A DNA stretch of 64,000 nt from Ignavibacterium sp. (lineage in GTDB: Bacteria > Bacteroidota > Ignavibacteria > Ignavibacteriales > Ignavibacteriaceae), in contig NZ_AP026678.1 in the NCBI RefSeq assembly GCF_025998815.1, positions 1,612,001 to 1,676,000 of the forward strand. The letters run 5' to 3'. Below, in pieces: positions 53,360 to 62,132 of this stretch. A program made the translations under genes and the position numbers. The number at the start of each line of letters is the position of its first letter. The first letter of the stretch is position 1. The notes under the pieces are model-generated. The model saw only the letters and a list, made by a program, of their open reading frames with translations, had not been told where the DNA came from and did not search any database.

Positions 53360-54004
53360 TTACTGAATATGATTGACCACGATTTTATTAATCTTAATCA
53401 GTTGCTCATCAGTATTGAGGTTTTCAATCACACTGAGGTTATTCTTTCCGGCTAACTTATCAGAGAACTGAATCATATTTCTGTAAATCATTGATAAGCT
53501 TATCGCAAGCCCGGTTTCAATACCTTCGAGCAATTCATAATAAAAAGTGGAGCTTATTTCTTTTTCGTCAGCGTATTCATACGATGGAATCCGATATAAC
53601 AATTTATTAACTGGTTCATACAATTTTTCTTCATCCGTGCTTTCAACTTTCACATAATTGAACAAAACATCTATACTGTAAAGTGATTTATTATGCTTAA
53701 ATGGAAATTCATTCTGAACTTTAAAATTCAAATTCTTTACAGAAGGTTCTTTCAAATTTATAATTGTTGAGTAACTGATGTCGTTCGCAATTATTTCAAC
53801 TTCCAGTTCATCGGTAGAGATGTGATTGATTTTTTTTAGTCGCCATTTCAATTGAGACAAAAACAAAAGTGCGGCAGAAAAAGTGATTGTATCAGAAAAG
53901 TTCTCTTTTTTAGTCAGATGATTAATATGCGAATCTTTCTTCGAGGATTTGATTTCATTCCTTGAATTCGGATTAAGAGTAATATTTTCTATTTTATTCA
54001 ACAT
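53360..54004 (-). CDS. Hypothetical protein at the end of the motility operon
   Basis: A 214-residue soluble protein, not recognised. The N-terminal 40 residues are polar and low-complexity (NPNSRNEIKSSKKDSHINHL); the rest mixes beta strands (ELEVEIIANDISYSTIINL) and a C-terminal helix (LLEGIETGLAISLSMIYRNM). There is no signal peptide or known motif. It lies 56 nt after the REC-DHp gene, in the same direction, and may be part of the motility/chemosensory transcript. Confidence 0.6.
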   Translation of the reverse strand: MLNKIENITLNPNSRNEIKSSKKDSHINHLTKKENFSDTITFSAALLFLSQLKWRLKKINHISTDELEVEIIANDISYSTIINLKEPSVKNLNFKVQNEFPFKHNKSLYSIDVLFNYVKVESTDEEKLYEPVNKLLYRIPSYEYADEKEISSTFYYELLEGIETGLAISLSMIYRNMIQFSDKLAGKNNLSVIENLNTDEQLIKINKIVVNHIQ

Positions 54005-54060
54005 GACTGTATTACCTCGATTAATTATCGAAGCAAACAGTCATAGTTTAAAGTAGCGGA

Positions 54061-54723
54061 CTAATCAAGTTTTATCATTTTGCTGTCGTCGGCGTAGTCA
54101 ATTACCTGCGGATTTTCAAGGTTTGTAAGTTGTTTAATAAGTTGTTTGATTTTTTCGATTGATTTATCAATTATTTCGAAATCTTCTTCAATCTTATCAA
54201 TCTTCTTTTCAGCAATTTCCTGTTTAAGATTCTGAAGAGCCATAGTTAAGCTGCTTAAAGGATTGTTAAAATTGTGTCCGATTGTGCAGGCAATTTCCAC
54301 CAAAGCTTTGGTATGCTCAATAGATTTTAACTCACTTTGCAAATCATAAATTCTGACACCGGATTTTATTCTGGCAATCAATTCCTGATTCTCGATTGGT
54401 TTAATCAGAAAATCATCTGCTCCGACATCAAGTCCTGTAATTCTATCTCTTAATGATGTTCGTGCAGTGAGAATAATAAAGTAAATGATTTTTAATTTCG
54501 GATCAGACTTAACCTGATTACATAGTTTCAAACCGTCCATAACAGGCATTGTCCAATCGGCAAGGATTACTTTTGGTGAGAATGTTTTTAAAACTTCCAA
54601 AGCTTCGAGACCATTATTTGCAGTCACGACTTCAAAATCATTTTTAGTGAGAAGCTTTTCAAGAATAAATCTTGTATCCTTTTCGTCCTCAACAATTAAT
54701 ATTTTATCTTTTTTTTCGCTCAA
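54061..54723 (-). CDS. Receiver domain fused to a lone histidine-kinase dimerisation domain
   Basis: A 220-residue protein: REC at about 1-125 (ILIVEDEKDTRFILEKLL, phospho-acceptor VILADWTMPVMDGLKL near 55, Lys in DDFLIKPIENQEL near 105) followed by about 90 residues that read as a HisKA-like helical hairpin with IGHNFNNPLSSLTMALQNL near 150. There is no ATPase domain, so it cannot autophosphorylate. The TTG start overlaps the previous stop (TTGA), indicating translational coupling with the CheY-like gene. It may act as a phosphorelay intermediate or phosphatase dimer; that is inference. Confidence 0.75.
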   Translation of the reverse strand: MSEKKDKILIVEDEKDTRFILEKLLTKNDFEVVTANNGLEALEVLKTFSPKVILADWTMPVMDGLKLCNQVKSDPKLKIIYFIILTARTSLRDRITGLDVGADDFLIKPIENQELIARIKSGVRIYDLQSELKSIEHTKALVEIACTIGHNFNNPLSSLTMALQNLKQEIAEKKIDKIEEDFEIIDKSIEKIKQLIKQLTNLENPQVIDYADDSKMIKLD

Positions 54724-55112
54724 TGTATCAGATAACTATTTACTTTTTGAATAAATGATTTAAAGTTAGTAATCGGTTTAACAATCAGCTCATCGGCTTG
54801 AGTTTGTCTAACAAGGGAATCGTTCTGATTAAGGGAAGAAAATCCTGTTGCAATAATAATTGGAATACTTTTAGTTTCAGAATCAGACTTAATCAACCGA
54901 CTCAGCTTTATCCCATCCATTTTCTCGCCTCTAAAATAAGTATTTGTCAGATTTATATCCATTAAAATTAAACCAATATTTTCTCTCTTGAGTATTGTGA
55001 AAAGTTCTTCACCATTGTCGGTTATATAAGGTTCAATACCTGACTTTCTGAAATAGACCATATATAATTGCTGAGTGAGAGTATCGTCTTCAACAATGAG
55101 CAACTTTTTCAT
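54720..55112 (-). CDS. Single-domain response regulator (CheY-like)
   Basis: A 130-residue receiver-only protein: LLIVEDDTLTQQLYMVYF, phospho-acceptor in LILMDINLTNTYFRGEKMDG near residue 57, Thr/Ser switch in IIIATGFSS near 90, and Lys in ELIVKPITN near 108. There is a five- to six-residue insert (TYFRGEK) after the acceptor Asp, unlike CheY. Start and stop overlap both neighbours (ATGA with motB1, TTGA with the REC-DHp gene). It probably takes part in motility signalling. Confidence 0.85.
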   Translation of the reverse strand: MKKLLIVEDDTLTQQLYMVYFRKSGIEPYITDNGEELFTILKRENIGLILMDINLTNTYFRGEKMDGIKLSRLIKSDSETKSIPIIIATGFSSLNQNDSLVRQTQADELIVKPITNFKSFIQKVNSYLIH

Positions 55113-55885
55113 TGTGGTTCCTCCGTTGCATATTTGATAACGATACTTATTCTTCTGTTAACAACGCTGAATGGATCATTTTTATCAAGCAATCTTGTAT
55201 CTGCATAACCTCTCACCTCATCAACTCTGCCTGTAGGTAATCCTGAATGAACAAGAACTCTTCTTGCCGCATTTGCTCTTTCAGAACTTAATTCAAAATT
55301 AGAATAACCTTTTCCTTCACCACTATATGGACGGGAATCAGTATGTCCTTCAATTACAACTTTATTAGAAAGCTTTTGAAGATTAGCACTAATCTTTTCC
55401 AAAAGTTTTTTCGCTTCCGGTTTCAATTCAGAAGTTCCAACTTCAAAGAAAATATCATTTGCTGAATCAATCATTTCGATTCTTAATCCCTCTTTTGCAA
55501 TTTCTATTTTAACCTGATCAGCGAGATTTTCAAATTCAGGTGTATTCTTCAGTTGATTTATAATTTCATTTCCCATTGATTCAAGCTGCTTCTGTTCTTC
55601 TTCTCTCATCTTCTTTTTAATAAAAGCTGAATCGATAATACTCGGTAAATCAGATTTACCCTCAATGATTGATCTCATCTTATCAGAAAATCCAACAGGA
55701 TCTTTGAAGTATCCAGCAACATTCTGCACAACTTTTTCATCCTGACCAAGAATCCATAAAACAATAAACAGTGCCATCATTGCTGTTACAAAATCTGCAT
55801 AAGCAACTTTCCAGGCACCACCGTGATGTCCGTGGCCTTTGTGTACCTTCTTAATTATTATCGGAGTTTCCTGATCTTGTGGCAT
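55109..55885 (-). CDS. motB: Flagellar stator protein MotB (first set)
   Basis: A 258-residue MotB: short basic/His-rich N-terminus (HKGHGHHGG), one membrane helix with the ion-binding Asp in WKVAYADFVTAMMALFIVLW near residues 25-45, plug/linker helices, and a C-terminal OmpA-like peptidoglycan-binding domain (VVIEGHTDSRPYSG, ELSSERANAARRVLV, VRGYADTRLL). It pairs with MotA upstream (1-nt overlap), forming the stator that couples ion flow to flagellar rotation. The YADFVTAMMA motif resembles the E. coli-type proton stator. Confidence 0.93.
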   Translation of the reverse strand: MPQDQETPIIIKKVHKGHGHHGGAWKVAYADFVTAMMALFIVLWILGQDEKVVQNVAGYFKDPVGFSDKMRSIIEGKSDLPSIIDSAFIKKKMREEEQKQLESMGNEIINQLKNTPEFENLADQVKIEIAKEGLRIEMIDSANDIFFEVGTSELKPEAKKLLEKISANLQKLSNKVVIEGHTDSRPYSGEGKGYSNFELSSERANAARRVLVHSGLPTGRVDEVRGYADTRLLDKNDPFSVVNRRISIVIKYATEEPQ

Positions 55886-56745
55886 TACTTATCACTCTTT
55901 CCGCGAATATAATTTTCAAGTTCCTGGAATGATGGTCTGTAATCGCTGAAAATAGTTCTTCTTGCAATTTCAACTGCAATAATCGGAGGATTTCCTTTTG
56001 CATAAGCAACGATACATGCTTTTATCGTTTCAAGATAACGCTTTTCAAGTTCGTGCTGAAGTTCAAGATTGGTGGCTATAGGATTAACGAAACCATAAGC
56101 CATTAATACACCGAGAAATGTTCCAACAAGAGCTGCAGCCACGTGCATACCAACAGTTGCAGCTCCTTCATCAATTGAACTCATCGTTACTATAATACCA
56201 AGAACTGCTGCAACTATTCCAAGTCCCGGAAATGAATCACCAACTTTTGAAATAGCATTAGCAACAGGTTTCGCTTCCATTTCAAAAGTTTCAATTTCAG
56301 CATCTATCAATGCTTCAAGTTCGTGTGGTGGAACTCCACCTGAAAGCATTACTTTCATTGTGTCTGAGAAGAAAGTTGAAGCGTGATGATTATTGATAAA
56401 AGTTTTGCTGAGTGAAAGTATTTCACTGTCTTTTGGACTTTCGACATGCTTTTCAATTGCAAGCAATCCATCTCTTTGAGCAAGTAAAAACAAATCATTA
56501 AATGACTTTAGCAATTCAAGATAATCCTGTTTGGTATAGTTAACTCCTTTAATAAGATGAGGGATTGAGGCAAATATTTTCTTAATTAAACTCAATGGTG
56601 ATGCTATAAGAAGACTTCCAAGTGCTGCACCTAAAATTGTAACAAACTCCGCCGGCTGAATCAGCAAAGCGATATTTCCGTGTGCCATAGTGAATCCACC
56701 AAGCACAGCACCAATTACGACAACTATTCCTATAATAACAAACAT
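55885..56745 (-). CDS. motA: Flagellar stator protein MotA (first set)
   Basis: A 286-residue MotA of the long, E. coli-like type with four membrane helices (about 1-20, 30-50, 165-190, 198-222). The start MFVIIGIVVVIGAVLGGFTM and the motif KVGDSFPGLGIVAAVLGIIV with the conserved prolines near 165 are typical. It forms the ion channel with MotB1. It lies 3 nt after the REC-Hpt gene and overlaps motB1 by 1 nt. A second, different motA/motB pair is at 58081-59528 in the same operon. Confidence 0.93.
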   Translation of the reverse strand: MFVIIGIVVVIGAVLGGFTMAHGNIALLIQPAEFVTILGAALGSLLIASPLSLIKKIFASIPHLIKGVNYTKQDYLELLKSFNDLFLLAQRDGLLAIEKHVESPKDSEILSLSKTFINNHHASTFFSDTMKVMLSGGVPPHELEALIDAEIETFEMEAKPVANAISKVGDSFPGLGIVAAVLGIIVTMSSIDEGAATVGMHVAAALVGTFLGVLMAYGFVNPIATNLELQHELEKRYLETIKACIVAYAKGNPPIIAVEIARRTIFSDYRPSFQELENYIRGKSDK

Positions 56746-56748
56746 GTT

Positions 56749-57450
56749 TTAGTCTCCATCGAATGAAAAAGTTTTTCTTTCAATTAAAGAAATTATTTCA
56801 TCTGTCTGATTCCTGATATAATTCCAATCAATCTTTTCTGAATTAAGTGCAAGTTCAATCATTCTGCTTATCTCTGTAACTTCCGGAAAGCCCATTGATG
56901 CAGATACTCCTTTAAGTTCATGAAAAATATTTCCAACAGCATACTTATCTCTTTCAGCAATTGCTTTATTAATCTGAAGCTCTTTCTGTGGAAAAGCTTT
57001 TATATAAATTTTTTTCAGTTCATCAATGGTGCTATCTGCAATTAAGCCATCTGATTTTGATTTAGGATGTAATTTACTTTTTGTTAATTCTTCTATCGAT
57101 TTTATAAGTGCTTCTTCATCAATAGGTTTTGTAATAACTTTATCCGCTCCGGCTTCAAGGCTTGCGAATACATTAGTTTTATTGCTATTACCGCTTATTA
57201 CTATTACAGGAATTTTTTTCAATTCATCAATTATCTTTATTACCTGAAGCATTTTAATACCATCAAGATTAGGCATTAGAATGTCAAGCAATATTATATC
57301 GGGTTTTGATGTTAAAGATTTCTGAATTCCATCAAGTCCATCAATGCTTGTAATAATGTTGCACTGATATTCAGAAAACAGTTTTGTCAATGAACTCCTT
57401 GTTAAATCAGAATCATCAACAATCAGAATATTTAATGGTTTATTACTCAT
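56749..57450 (-). CDS. Response regulator with C-terminal Hpt domain
   Basis: A 233-residue protein: REC at about 1-125 (LNILIVDDSDLTRSSLTKLF, phospho-acceptor IILLDILMPNLDG near 57, Lys in DKVITKPIDEEAL near 108) and a histidine phosphotransfer domain at about 140-230 with GNIFHELKGVSASMGFPE (phospho-His near 185). It can take phosphate from a kinase and pass it on, which fits the hybrid kinase at 48875-51337 that lacks its own Hpt. It lies between csrA (1 nt away) and motA1 (3 nt), inside the motility operon. Confidence 0.88.
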   Translation of the reverse strand: MSNKPLNILIVDDSDLTRSSLTKLFSEYQCNIITSIDGLDGIQKSLTSKPDIILLDILMPNLDGIKMLQVIKIIDELKKIPVIVISGNSNKTNVFASLEAGADKVITKPIDEEALIKSIEELTKSKLHPKSKSDGLIADSTIDELKKIYIKAFPQKELQINKAIAERDKYAVGNIFHELKGVSASMGFPEVTEISRMIELALNSEKIDWNYIRNQTDEIISLIERKTFSFDGD

Positions 57451-57451
57451 T

Positions 57452-57685
57452 CTAAATTTTCTTGATTTTCAAACCTTTAATTTCAGATGGCTTCTCTTTG
57501 ATTTTGTTAAGAGCATCTTTGGTGCTTTCTTTAACTCTGTCAAGCACTTCTTTCCTCACAATTTGAACATCTTTTGGTGCTTCAATTCCCAACTTCACCT
57601 GATTATCGGAAATTGAAATTATTTTTATAGTAATTTCCCCATCAATGTTTATTTCCTCGTTAAGTTTTCTCGTTAGAATCAGCAT
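57452..57685 (-). CDS. csrA: Carbon storage regulator CsrA
   Basis: A 77-residue CsrA: MLILTRKLNEEINIDGEITI at the start, then VKLGIEAPKDVQIVRKEVLD. This is the canonical RNA-binding translational regulator; the key residues LTRK and the VxRKE... RNA-contact strand are intact. It has a 15-residue Lys-rich extension. The gene is 3 nt after fliW. FliW binds and inhibits CsrA, and CsrA typically represses flagellin mRNA, so this pair is the usual homeostatic switch for filament assembly. Confidence 0.95.
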   Translation of the reverse strand: MLILTRKLNEEINIDGEITIKIISISDNQVKLGIEAPKDVQIVRKEVLDRVKESTKDALNKIKEKPSEIKGLKIKKI

Positions 57686-57688
57686 AGC

Positions 57689-58072
57689 TTAGCTCTCTAC
57701 AAAAAGTTTATAATTGATTGGGTATTTATCTGTGTCGATAATTTTCTGGAAACCGGTTTTCTTATCCTGATTGATATAAACCGGAGCTTTCAGGTTAGCT
57801 GTGATTAGCAAAGGATCTTTATTTAAAGTAACAATTGCAAATGCTTCGTAGTTTTCAACCTCCGGAAATTCTTCATCAATGATTCTGGTTCCAACAAGTG
57901 GAAAACAAATTTCCGGTCTTTCAACCGATGTTAACCAGTAAAATAAATCATCATCAGTTTTAATGAGCAAATATTTTTTCAATTGCTCAAATCCATAAAG
58001 ACCATCTTGAAAGTTCAGAATCAGGTCTTCAGAAAATTCAATTTCGCCGAATTGGTCTGTTTTAAGTTTCAT
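57689..58072 (-). CDS. fliW: Flagellar assembly factor FliW
   Basis: A 127-residue FliW, close to the usual length (about 140-150). It starts MKLKTDQFGEIEFSEDLILN and has the conserved FQDGLYGFEQLKKYLLI and LTSVERPEICFPLV. It is a CsrA antagonist that also binds flagellin. It sits 8 nt after motB2 and 3 nt before csrA. Confidence 0.93.
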   Translation of the reverse strand: MKLKTDQFGEIEFSEDLILNFQDGLYGFEQLKKYLLIKTDDDLFYWLTSVERPEICFPLVGTRIIDEEFPEVENYEAFAIVTLNKDPLLITANLKAPVYINQDKKTGFQKIIDTDKYPINYKLFVES

Positions 58073-58080
58073 AATCTTTC

Positions 58081-58893
58081 TTATTTAATTATTACTATGT
58101 CAACTCTTCTGTTTGAAGCTCTTCCGTAAGGTGTATCATTTGATTCAATCGGTTTATATTCAGCATATCCAACGATTGAAACCTTATCCGGATTTACACC
58201 TTCTTCTTTAATAAGATAATATGCTGTGTTTAATGCCCTTGCAACTGATAAATGCCAGTTTGAAGGAAAAGCGGACGAACTAATCGGAACATTATCAGTA
58301 TGGCCTTCAACACGAATATCATTTGGTAATTTTTTAATTATATCTGCAACTCTTTTAAGCACAAGTTTTGAAGTGCTTTTTAATTCCGCTGAACCTGAAG
58401 GAAAAACAATGTCTTCAAGAATATGAATTGTAATTCCTCTTTCATTTTCTTCCATTCTTATTGATTTTGAATAATCATTCTCGGCAATAAGCTGAGTAAT
58501 GTCATTTTTCAATTTATCTAAAGGTGTTGCAATAACTTTCTCCGGAATAGCATCAATTTTAACTTTTGTTACTTCTGTTCCGAATACATTACCAAAAGCA
58601 CTCAGCATCTTTTCGTATTTCTGAATATCAAGATTTGATGCAGTGTAAAGTAAAATAAAAAGACCCAACAGCAAAGTAATCAGATCAGCATAAGTAATAA
58701 GGTATCTATCCTTTTCAGCAGATTCGTGAAAAGGAGATTCTTCATACTCATCTATCTGTGCATTTGCTCTTGCTCTCTTTGAGGAAGCATGCTTACCAGT
58801 CTGGATTTCACCAAAACCGGAATTTCTCCGCTTTGCAAAGCCAGAACTCCCTGCAATGAGAGTTGCATCATCTGTTTTTCGTCCAAGTGACAT
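58081..58893 (-). CDS. motB: Stator protein MotB (second set), overlapping motA2 by 142 nt
   Basis: A 270-residue MotB: a long basic N-terminus (about 1-65), one membrane helix with the ion-binding Asp in YLITYADLITLLLGLFILLY near residue 65-88, and a C-terminal OmpA domain (IRVEGHTDNVPISS, HLSVARALNTAYYL, VGYAEYKPIE, GRASNRRVDIVI). The Asp-Leu-Ile-Thr-Leu-Leu pattern is like MotS/PomB-type or delta-type stators. The only in-frame start, ATG 58893, is 142 nt inside motA2 and has no ribosome site; no GTG or TTG lies further in. Either the overlap is real or translation starts at a rare codon. Confidence 0.9.
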   Translation of the reverse strand: MSLGRKTDDATLIAGSSGFAKRRNSGFGEIQTGKHASSKRARANAQIDEYEESPFHESAEKDRYLITYADLITLLLGLFILLYTASNLDIQKYEKMLSAFGNVFGTEVTKVKIDAIPEKVIATPLDKLKNDITQLIAENDYSKSIRMEENERGITIHILEDIVFPSGSAELKSTSKLVLKRVADIIKKLPNDIRVEGHTDNVPISSSAFPSNWHLSVARALNTAYYLIKEEGVNPDKVSIVGYAEYKPIESNDTPYGRASNRRVDIVIIK

Positions 58894-59528
58894 TTTTTTA
58901 ATTTATCTGCTATTGGTAACCAAATTAAATTTGCCGTAAAAACACCCCAGAGCGTTGCGATAAAAGCTGTTGCTATACTTTTTATTAATGTAGTCGGATC
59001 AGCTCCGGCATGTGATAAAGCCATTATCAAACCCATTACAGTTCCGAGTATTCCCATTGTTGGAGCATAACCGCCCATCTTTGTAAAAATAAAAATGTTA
59101 GAATAGTGTCGTTCCTGAATAGTTTTCATTTCAAGCTCGGCAAGATCCTGAAGTGTTTCTGGATCAGTTCCATCAATTGCATTTCTCAATAGTTTTTTGC
59201 AAAAGAAAAAATCAATTTTTTCGATATCTCTTTCAATGGAAAGTAATCCTTCCTTTCTTGCTTTGAATGCAAGCTGAACAAAAGTATTGATGATAGGATG
59301 AGGATTATAACTTGGTGGAAAGTATGCAAGCTTTATAAGCTTAAAAATGTTTTTGAAATTTTCATATCCGAAACCGATTATAACAGCTGCAAAAGTTCCA
59401 CCGAAAACAATAAGCATTGGCGGAAGTAAAAATAAAGCATTTACTGCTCCGCCTTCCCAAATAAATGCACCAAATACTGATACAATTCCTAACAATAATC
59501 CATTAATTGTTCCGAACTTTTTTATCAT
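58752..59528 (-). CDS. motA: Stator protein MotA (second set)
   Basis: A 258-residue short MotA of the MotP/PomA-like type: MIKKFGTINGLLLGIVSVFG, PPMLIVFGGTFAAVIIGFGY, FTKMGGYAPTMGILGTVMGL with conserved Pro near 155, and the C-terminal LQGVLALQSGEIPVLVKSRL. The C-terminal match shows the protein really runs through the overlap with motB2. It starts by ATGA overlap with the flgL stop. It is a different subtype from the E. coli-like MotA at 55885-56745, so two kinds of stator are encoded together. Confidence 0.9.
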   Translation of the reverse strand: MIKKFGTINGLLLGIVSVFGAFIWEGGAVNALFLLPPMLIVFGGTFAAVIIGFGYENFKNIFKLIKLAYFPPSYNPHPIINTFVQLAFKARKEGLLSIERDIEKIDFFFCKKLLRNAIDGTDPETLQDLAELEMKTIQERHYSNIFIFTKMGGYAPTMGILGTVMGLIMALSHAGADPTTLIKSIATAFIATLWGVFTANLIWLPIADKLKKCHLDEKQMMQLSLQGVLALQSGEIPVLVKSRLVSMLPQREQEQMHR

Positions 59529-60772
59529 AAGTAATCCAGAAGCGATTTAGGTAAAATTGTTGCAGCAAGTTTTTGAGAAAGTTGTAATAGATAATCCTGA
59601 TTCTGTAATTCGATTATTGCTTTTGCAACATCAACTCCATTTACCTGAGTATTATTTTCAGTGATATCAAGATTCTGCTGTGTTAGCATACTTTCAATTG
59701 ATGTAAACTGATTAATGATATTTCCAATTTCAGATAGCTTTCCAATTACTTTAGAATTGAAAGCGTTTACAGCAGCTCTTTGTTCTTCAGTTGGTGGAAT
59801 TCCATTTCGTAGATTATCAATAATAATTTTTAACTGATTGAAAATATCCATATCCTGATTTGCATTCAGCAATACCTGGTTTGTGTCAGTTTCTCTCAAT
59901 TGACTTAAATCAATATTAAAATTAATTCTGTTTGCAGGTACACTTATATTGATTACCGAAGGAGATTTCCCATCCAGAGTTTCAAGAGCACCTGTTGTTG
60001 GATTGAACACAAGCTGATTTGGTGTTGAAGAAGTATAAACTGTGTTCCCTCCACCATCAGTTATGTTATATGTAACCTGATATTGATTGCTGTTTGTCTT
60101 CTCAATATTAACCTGAAGATTATATTGATTTCCAAGATTATCATAAATTTCTCTGTTCTGTGTTACTATTGTTCCGACTGATGAATTTTTATCAAGTGTT
60201 CCATCAGCAGAAACAATCGTTCCGAAAATTTCGATTCCGGTTATATTAATTCTCTGCTCAATTTCCTGACTAATTCTTACCTTATTATAACCTCTTATCT
60301 TTGTATTTTGTTCGATAGTTTGTCCATCTGAAGAATAAACAAATGGCTTAGCAGTTTGATCTGTTCCACCAAAAATATACTTACCATCTGCTTTTGAATT
60401 TGCAACATCAACCATTAATCGTAAAGAGTTTTCAATCATATCAGCATAGAGACTCATATTTTGCTGATTGATTGGATTGTTCAGTTCTTCAAGTTTTCCA
60501 ACTACATTTAAAACTTCATCCTGTATTGACTGCAGTGCAAAAGTTGTTTGATCGAGAAATGATAAACCTGTGTGAATATTTTTAAGATATGTATCGAGCT
60601 GACTCAACTGATCGTTATTCCTGATTACTTTCACCGCTCCGGTTGGAGAGTCAGATGGTTTTTCAATCTTTACTCCGGAAGAAATCTGTCGTTGCAAAAG
60701 TGCAATTCTATCTTTAAGCTGATTTATACTTCCGATATAATAATTAGACATCATTGTTTCTGTTATTCTCAT
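59525..60772 (-). CDS. flgL: Flagellar hook-associated protein FlgL
   Basis: A 415-residue HAP3. The flagellin-like N-terminus MRITETMMSNYYIGSINQLK, then LQRQISSGVKIEKPSDSPTG, and the C-terminal helix VNGVDVAKAIIELQNQDYLL QLSQKLAATILPKSLLDYL (shown in two pieces) are characteristic. It is exported by the flagellar type III apparatus and joins hook and filament. Its start touches the flgK stop (TGATG). Confidence 0.93.
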   Translation of the reverse strand: MRITETMMSNYYIGSINQLKDRIALLQRQISSGVKIEKPSDSPTGAVKVIRNNDQLSQLDTYLKNIHTGLSFLDQTTFALQSIQDEVLNVVGKLEELNNPINQQNMSLYADMIENSLRLMVDVANSKADGKYIFGGTDQTAKPFVYSSDGQTIEQNTKIRGYNKVRISQEIEQRINITGIEIFGTIVSADGTLDKNSSVGTIVTQNREIYDNLGNQYNLQVNIEKTNSNQYQVTYNITDGGGNTVYTSSTPNQLVFNPTTGALETLDGKSPSVINISVPANRINFNIDLSQLRETDTNQVLLNANQDMDIFNQLKIIIDNLRNGIPPTEEQRAAVNAFNSKVIGKLSEIGNIINQFTSIESMLTQQNLDITENNTQVNGVDVAKAIIELQNQDYLLQLSQKLAATILPKSLLDYL

Positions 60773-62130
60773 CAGACCATCTCCAGAATTGTTCTAATCA
60801 TTTCATCAGCAACAGTAATGAGTTTTGCAGATGCTTCATAAGATCTCTGAAACTTCAATACATTTGTCATTTCTTCATCAATTGAAACCCCTGATAATGA
60901 CTGCCGCTGATCTTCAAGCTGTGAAAGTACCATATTGTTTGCCTGAGCGTAATTTGTTTGTAACAATGCATCATTACCGATTCCATTTATCAAAGCTGAA
61001 TAAGCATCTACAACAGTTGCCCCGTTAACGATCTGTGCTTCACGCAATCCTGCAATCTGTAAGGCAATATCTCCATTACCATTATCTCCATCGGCAGAAA
61101 TTGCAATCAATGAAGGATTATCAAGAATACTCTGATTGACTTTTAAAACCCCGTTTTCATAACTATCAAAAAAGTTAATATTAGTTTGCGGTGGATTTGT
61201 AATTGAATATCCCTGTTTATGTACCTGATTAACTGCATCTACAAAAGCTGTAACAATCTGATCAAGATTTTTCTGATATGCCGGAATTTTATCAGAGTAA
61301 ATTTCTGATAAAGCATTAAGTTGGCCACCATTTAAGATTACCGGAATGCCACCATTCTTTAATTTAATTGAAAGTCTTCCATTCGATTCTGTTGCTTCAA
61401 ATTCTGCTGCGTGTAATCCGTCAGCTGCCAGAGCACCTCCGATTGAGATATTCGCATTATTATTCTGATCATAAGTAACAGTAATATTTACAATCTGACT
61501 TAATTGTTGAATCAAATCATCCCGTTTATCAAGCAAATCATTTACTGCTAAACCTTTGTAGCTATTTGTAAACTGCTCTTTGTTTATCTGATGAATTTGT
61601 TTCAACAATGTATTTATTGCCTGAACCTGATTTTGAAATTCATCTTTTATATCCTGCTTCATTCTTGCGAATGATTGATTTATCGTGTTTACTTTAGCAG
61701 ATAAATTGTTCGCTGCGTTGATAACACTTAATCTTAATGGAATTGAATTTGGTGAAGTTGCCAGTTCATCAAAACTGTTAAAGAATCCTGCAAACAAATT
61801 TGATAAACCAAGATCACCTGGTTCGGAAAAAAATTGTTCGATATTATTTATCAACTGGCTTTGACGACTGTTGTTATAGAACTTTGAATTTGCTTCTCTG
61901 ATGTGTGCTTCGATTAATGCATCTCTCACCCGCTGAACATCAGAAATTCTGACACCGTTTCCCCAAACCTTTCCGGCATTTAAATCAGAAATGTCCGTTT
62001 CAAATATTATTCGCTGACGGGAAAAAGCAGGATTGTTTGCATTTGCAATATTATGACTTGTTACTTCCAAAGCTCTGCGATAAACAGAAAGACTTCGTGA
62101 TGATATGTCAAATATTTTTGTTATCGCCAT
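60772..62130 (-). CDS. flgK: Flagellar hook-associated protein FlgK
   Basis: A 452-residue HAP1. The N-terminal rod/hook motif TSHNIANANNPAFSRQRIIF near residue 24 and NGVRISDVQRVRDALIEAHI are typical; the C-terminus DEEMTNVLKFQRSYEASAKL then ITVADEMIRTILEMV completes the coiled part. It is somewhat shorter than enterobacterial FlgK (about 545). It is the first hook-filament junction protein; co-transcribed with flgN (2 nt) and flgL. Confidence 0.93.
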   Translation of the reverse strand: MAITKIFDISSRSLSVYRRALEVTSHNIANANNPAFSRQRIIFETDISDLNAGKVWGNGVRISDVQRVRDALIEAHIREANSKFYNNSRQSQLINNIEQFFSEPGDLGLSNLFAGFFNSFDELATSPNSIPLRLSVINAANNLSAKVNTINQSFARMKQDIKDEFQNQVQAINTLLKQIHQINKEQFTNSYKGLAVNDLLDKRDDLIQQLSQIVNITVTYDQNNNANISIGGALAADGLHAAEFEATESNGRLSIKLKNGGIPVILNGGQLNALSEIYSDKIPAYQKNLDQIVTAFVDAVNQVHKQGYSITNPPQTNINFFDSYENGVLKVNQSILDNPSLIAISADGDNGNGDIALQIAGLREAQIVNGATVVDAYSALINGIGNDALLQTNYAQANNMVLSQLEDQRQSLSGVSIDEEMTNVLKFQRSYEASAKLITVADEMIRTILEMV

Positions 62131-62132
62131 AA

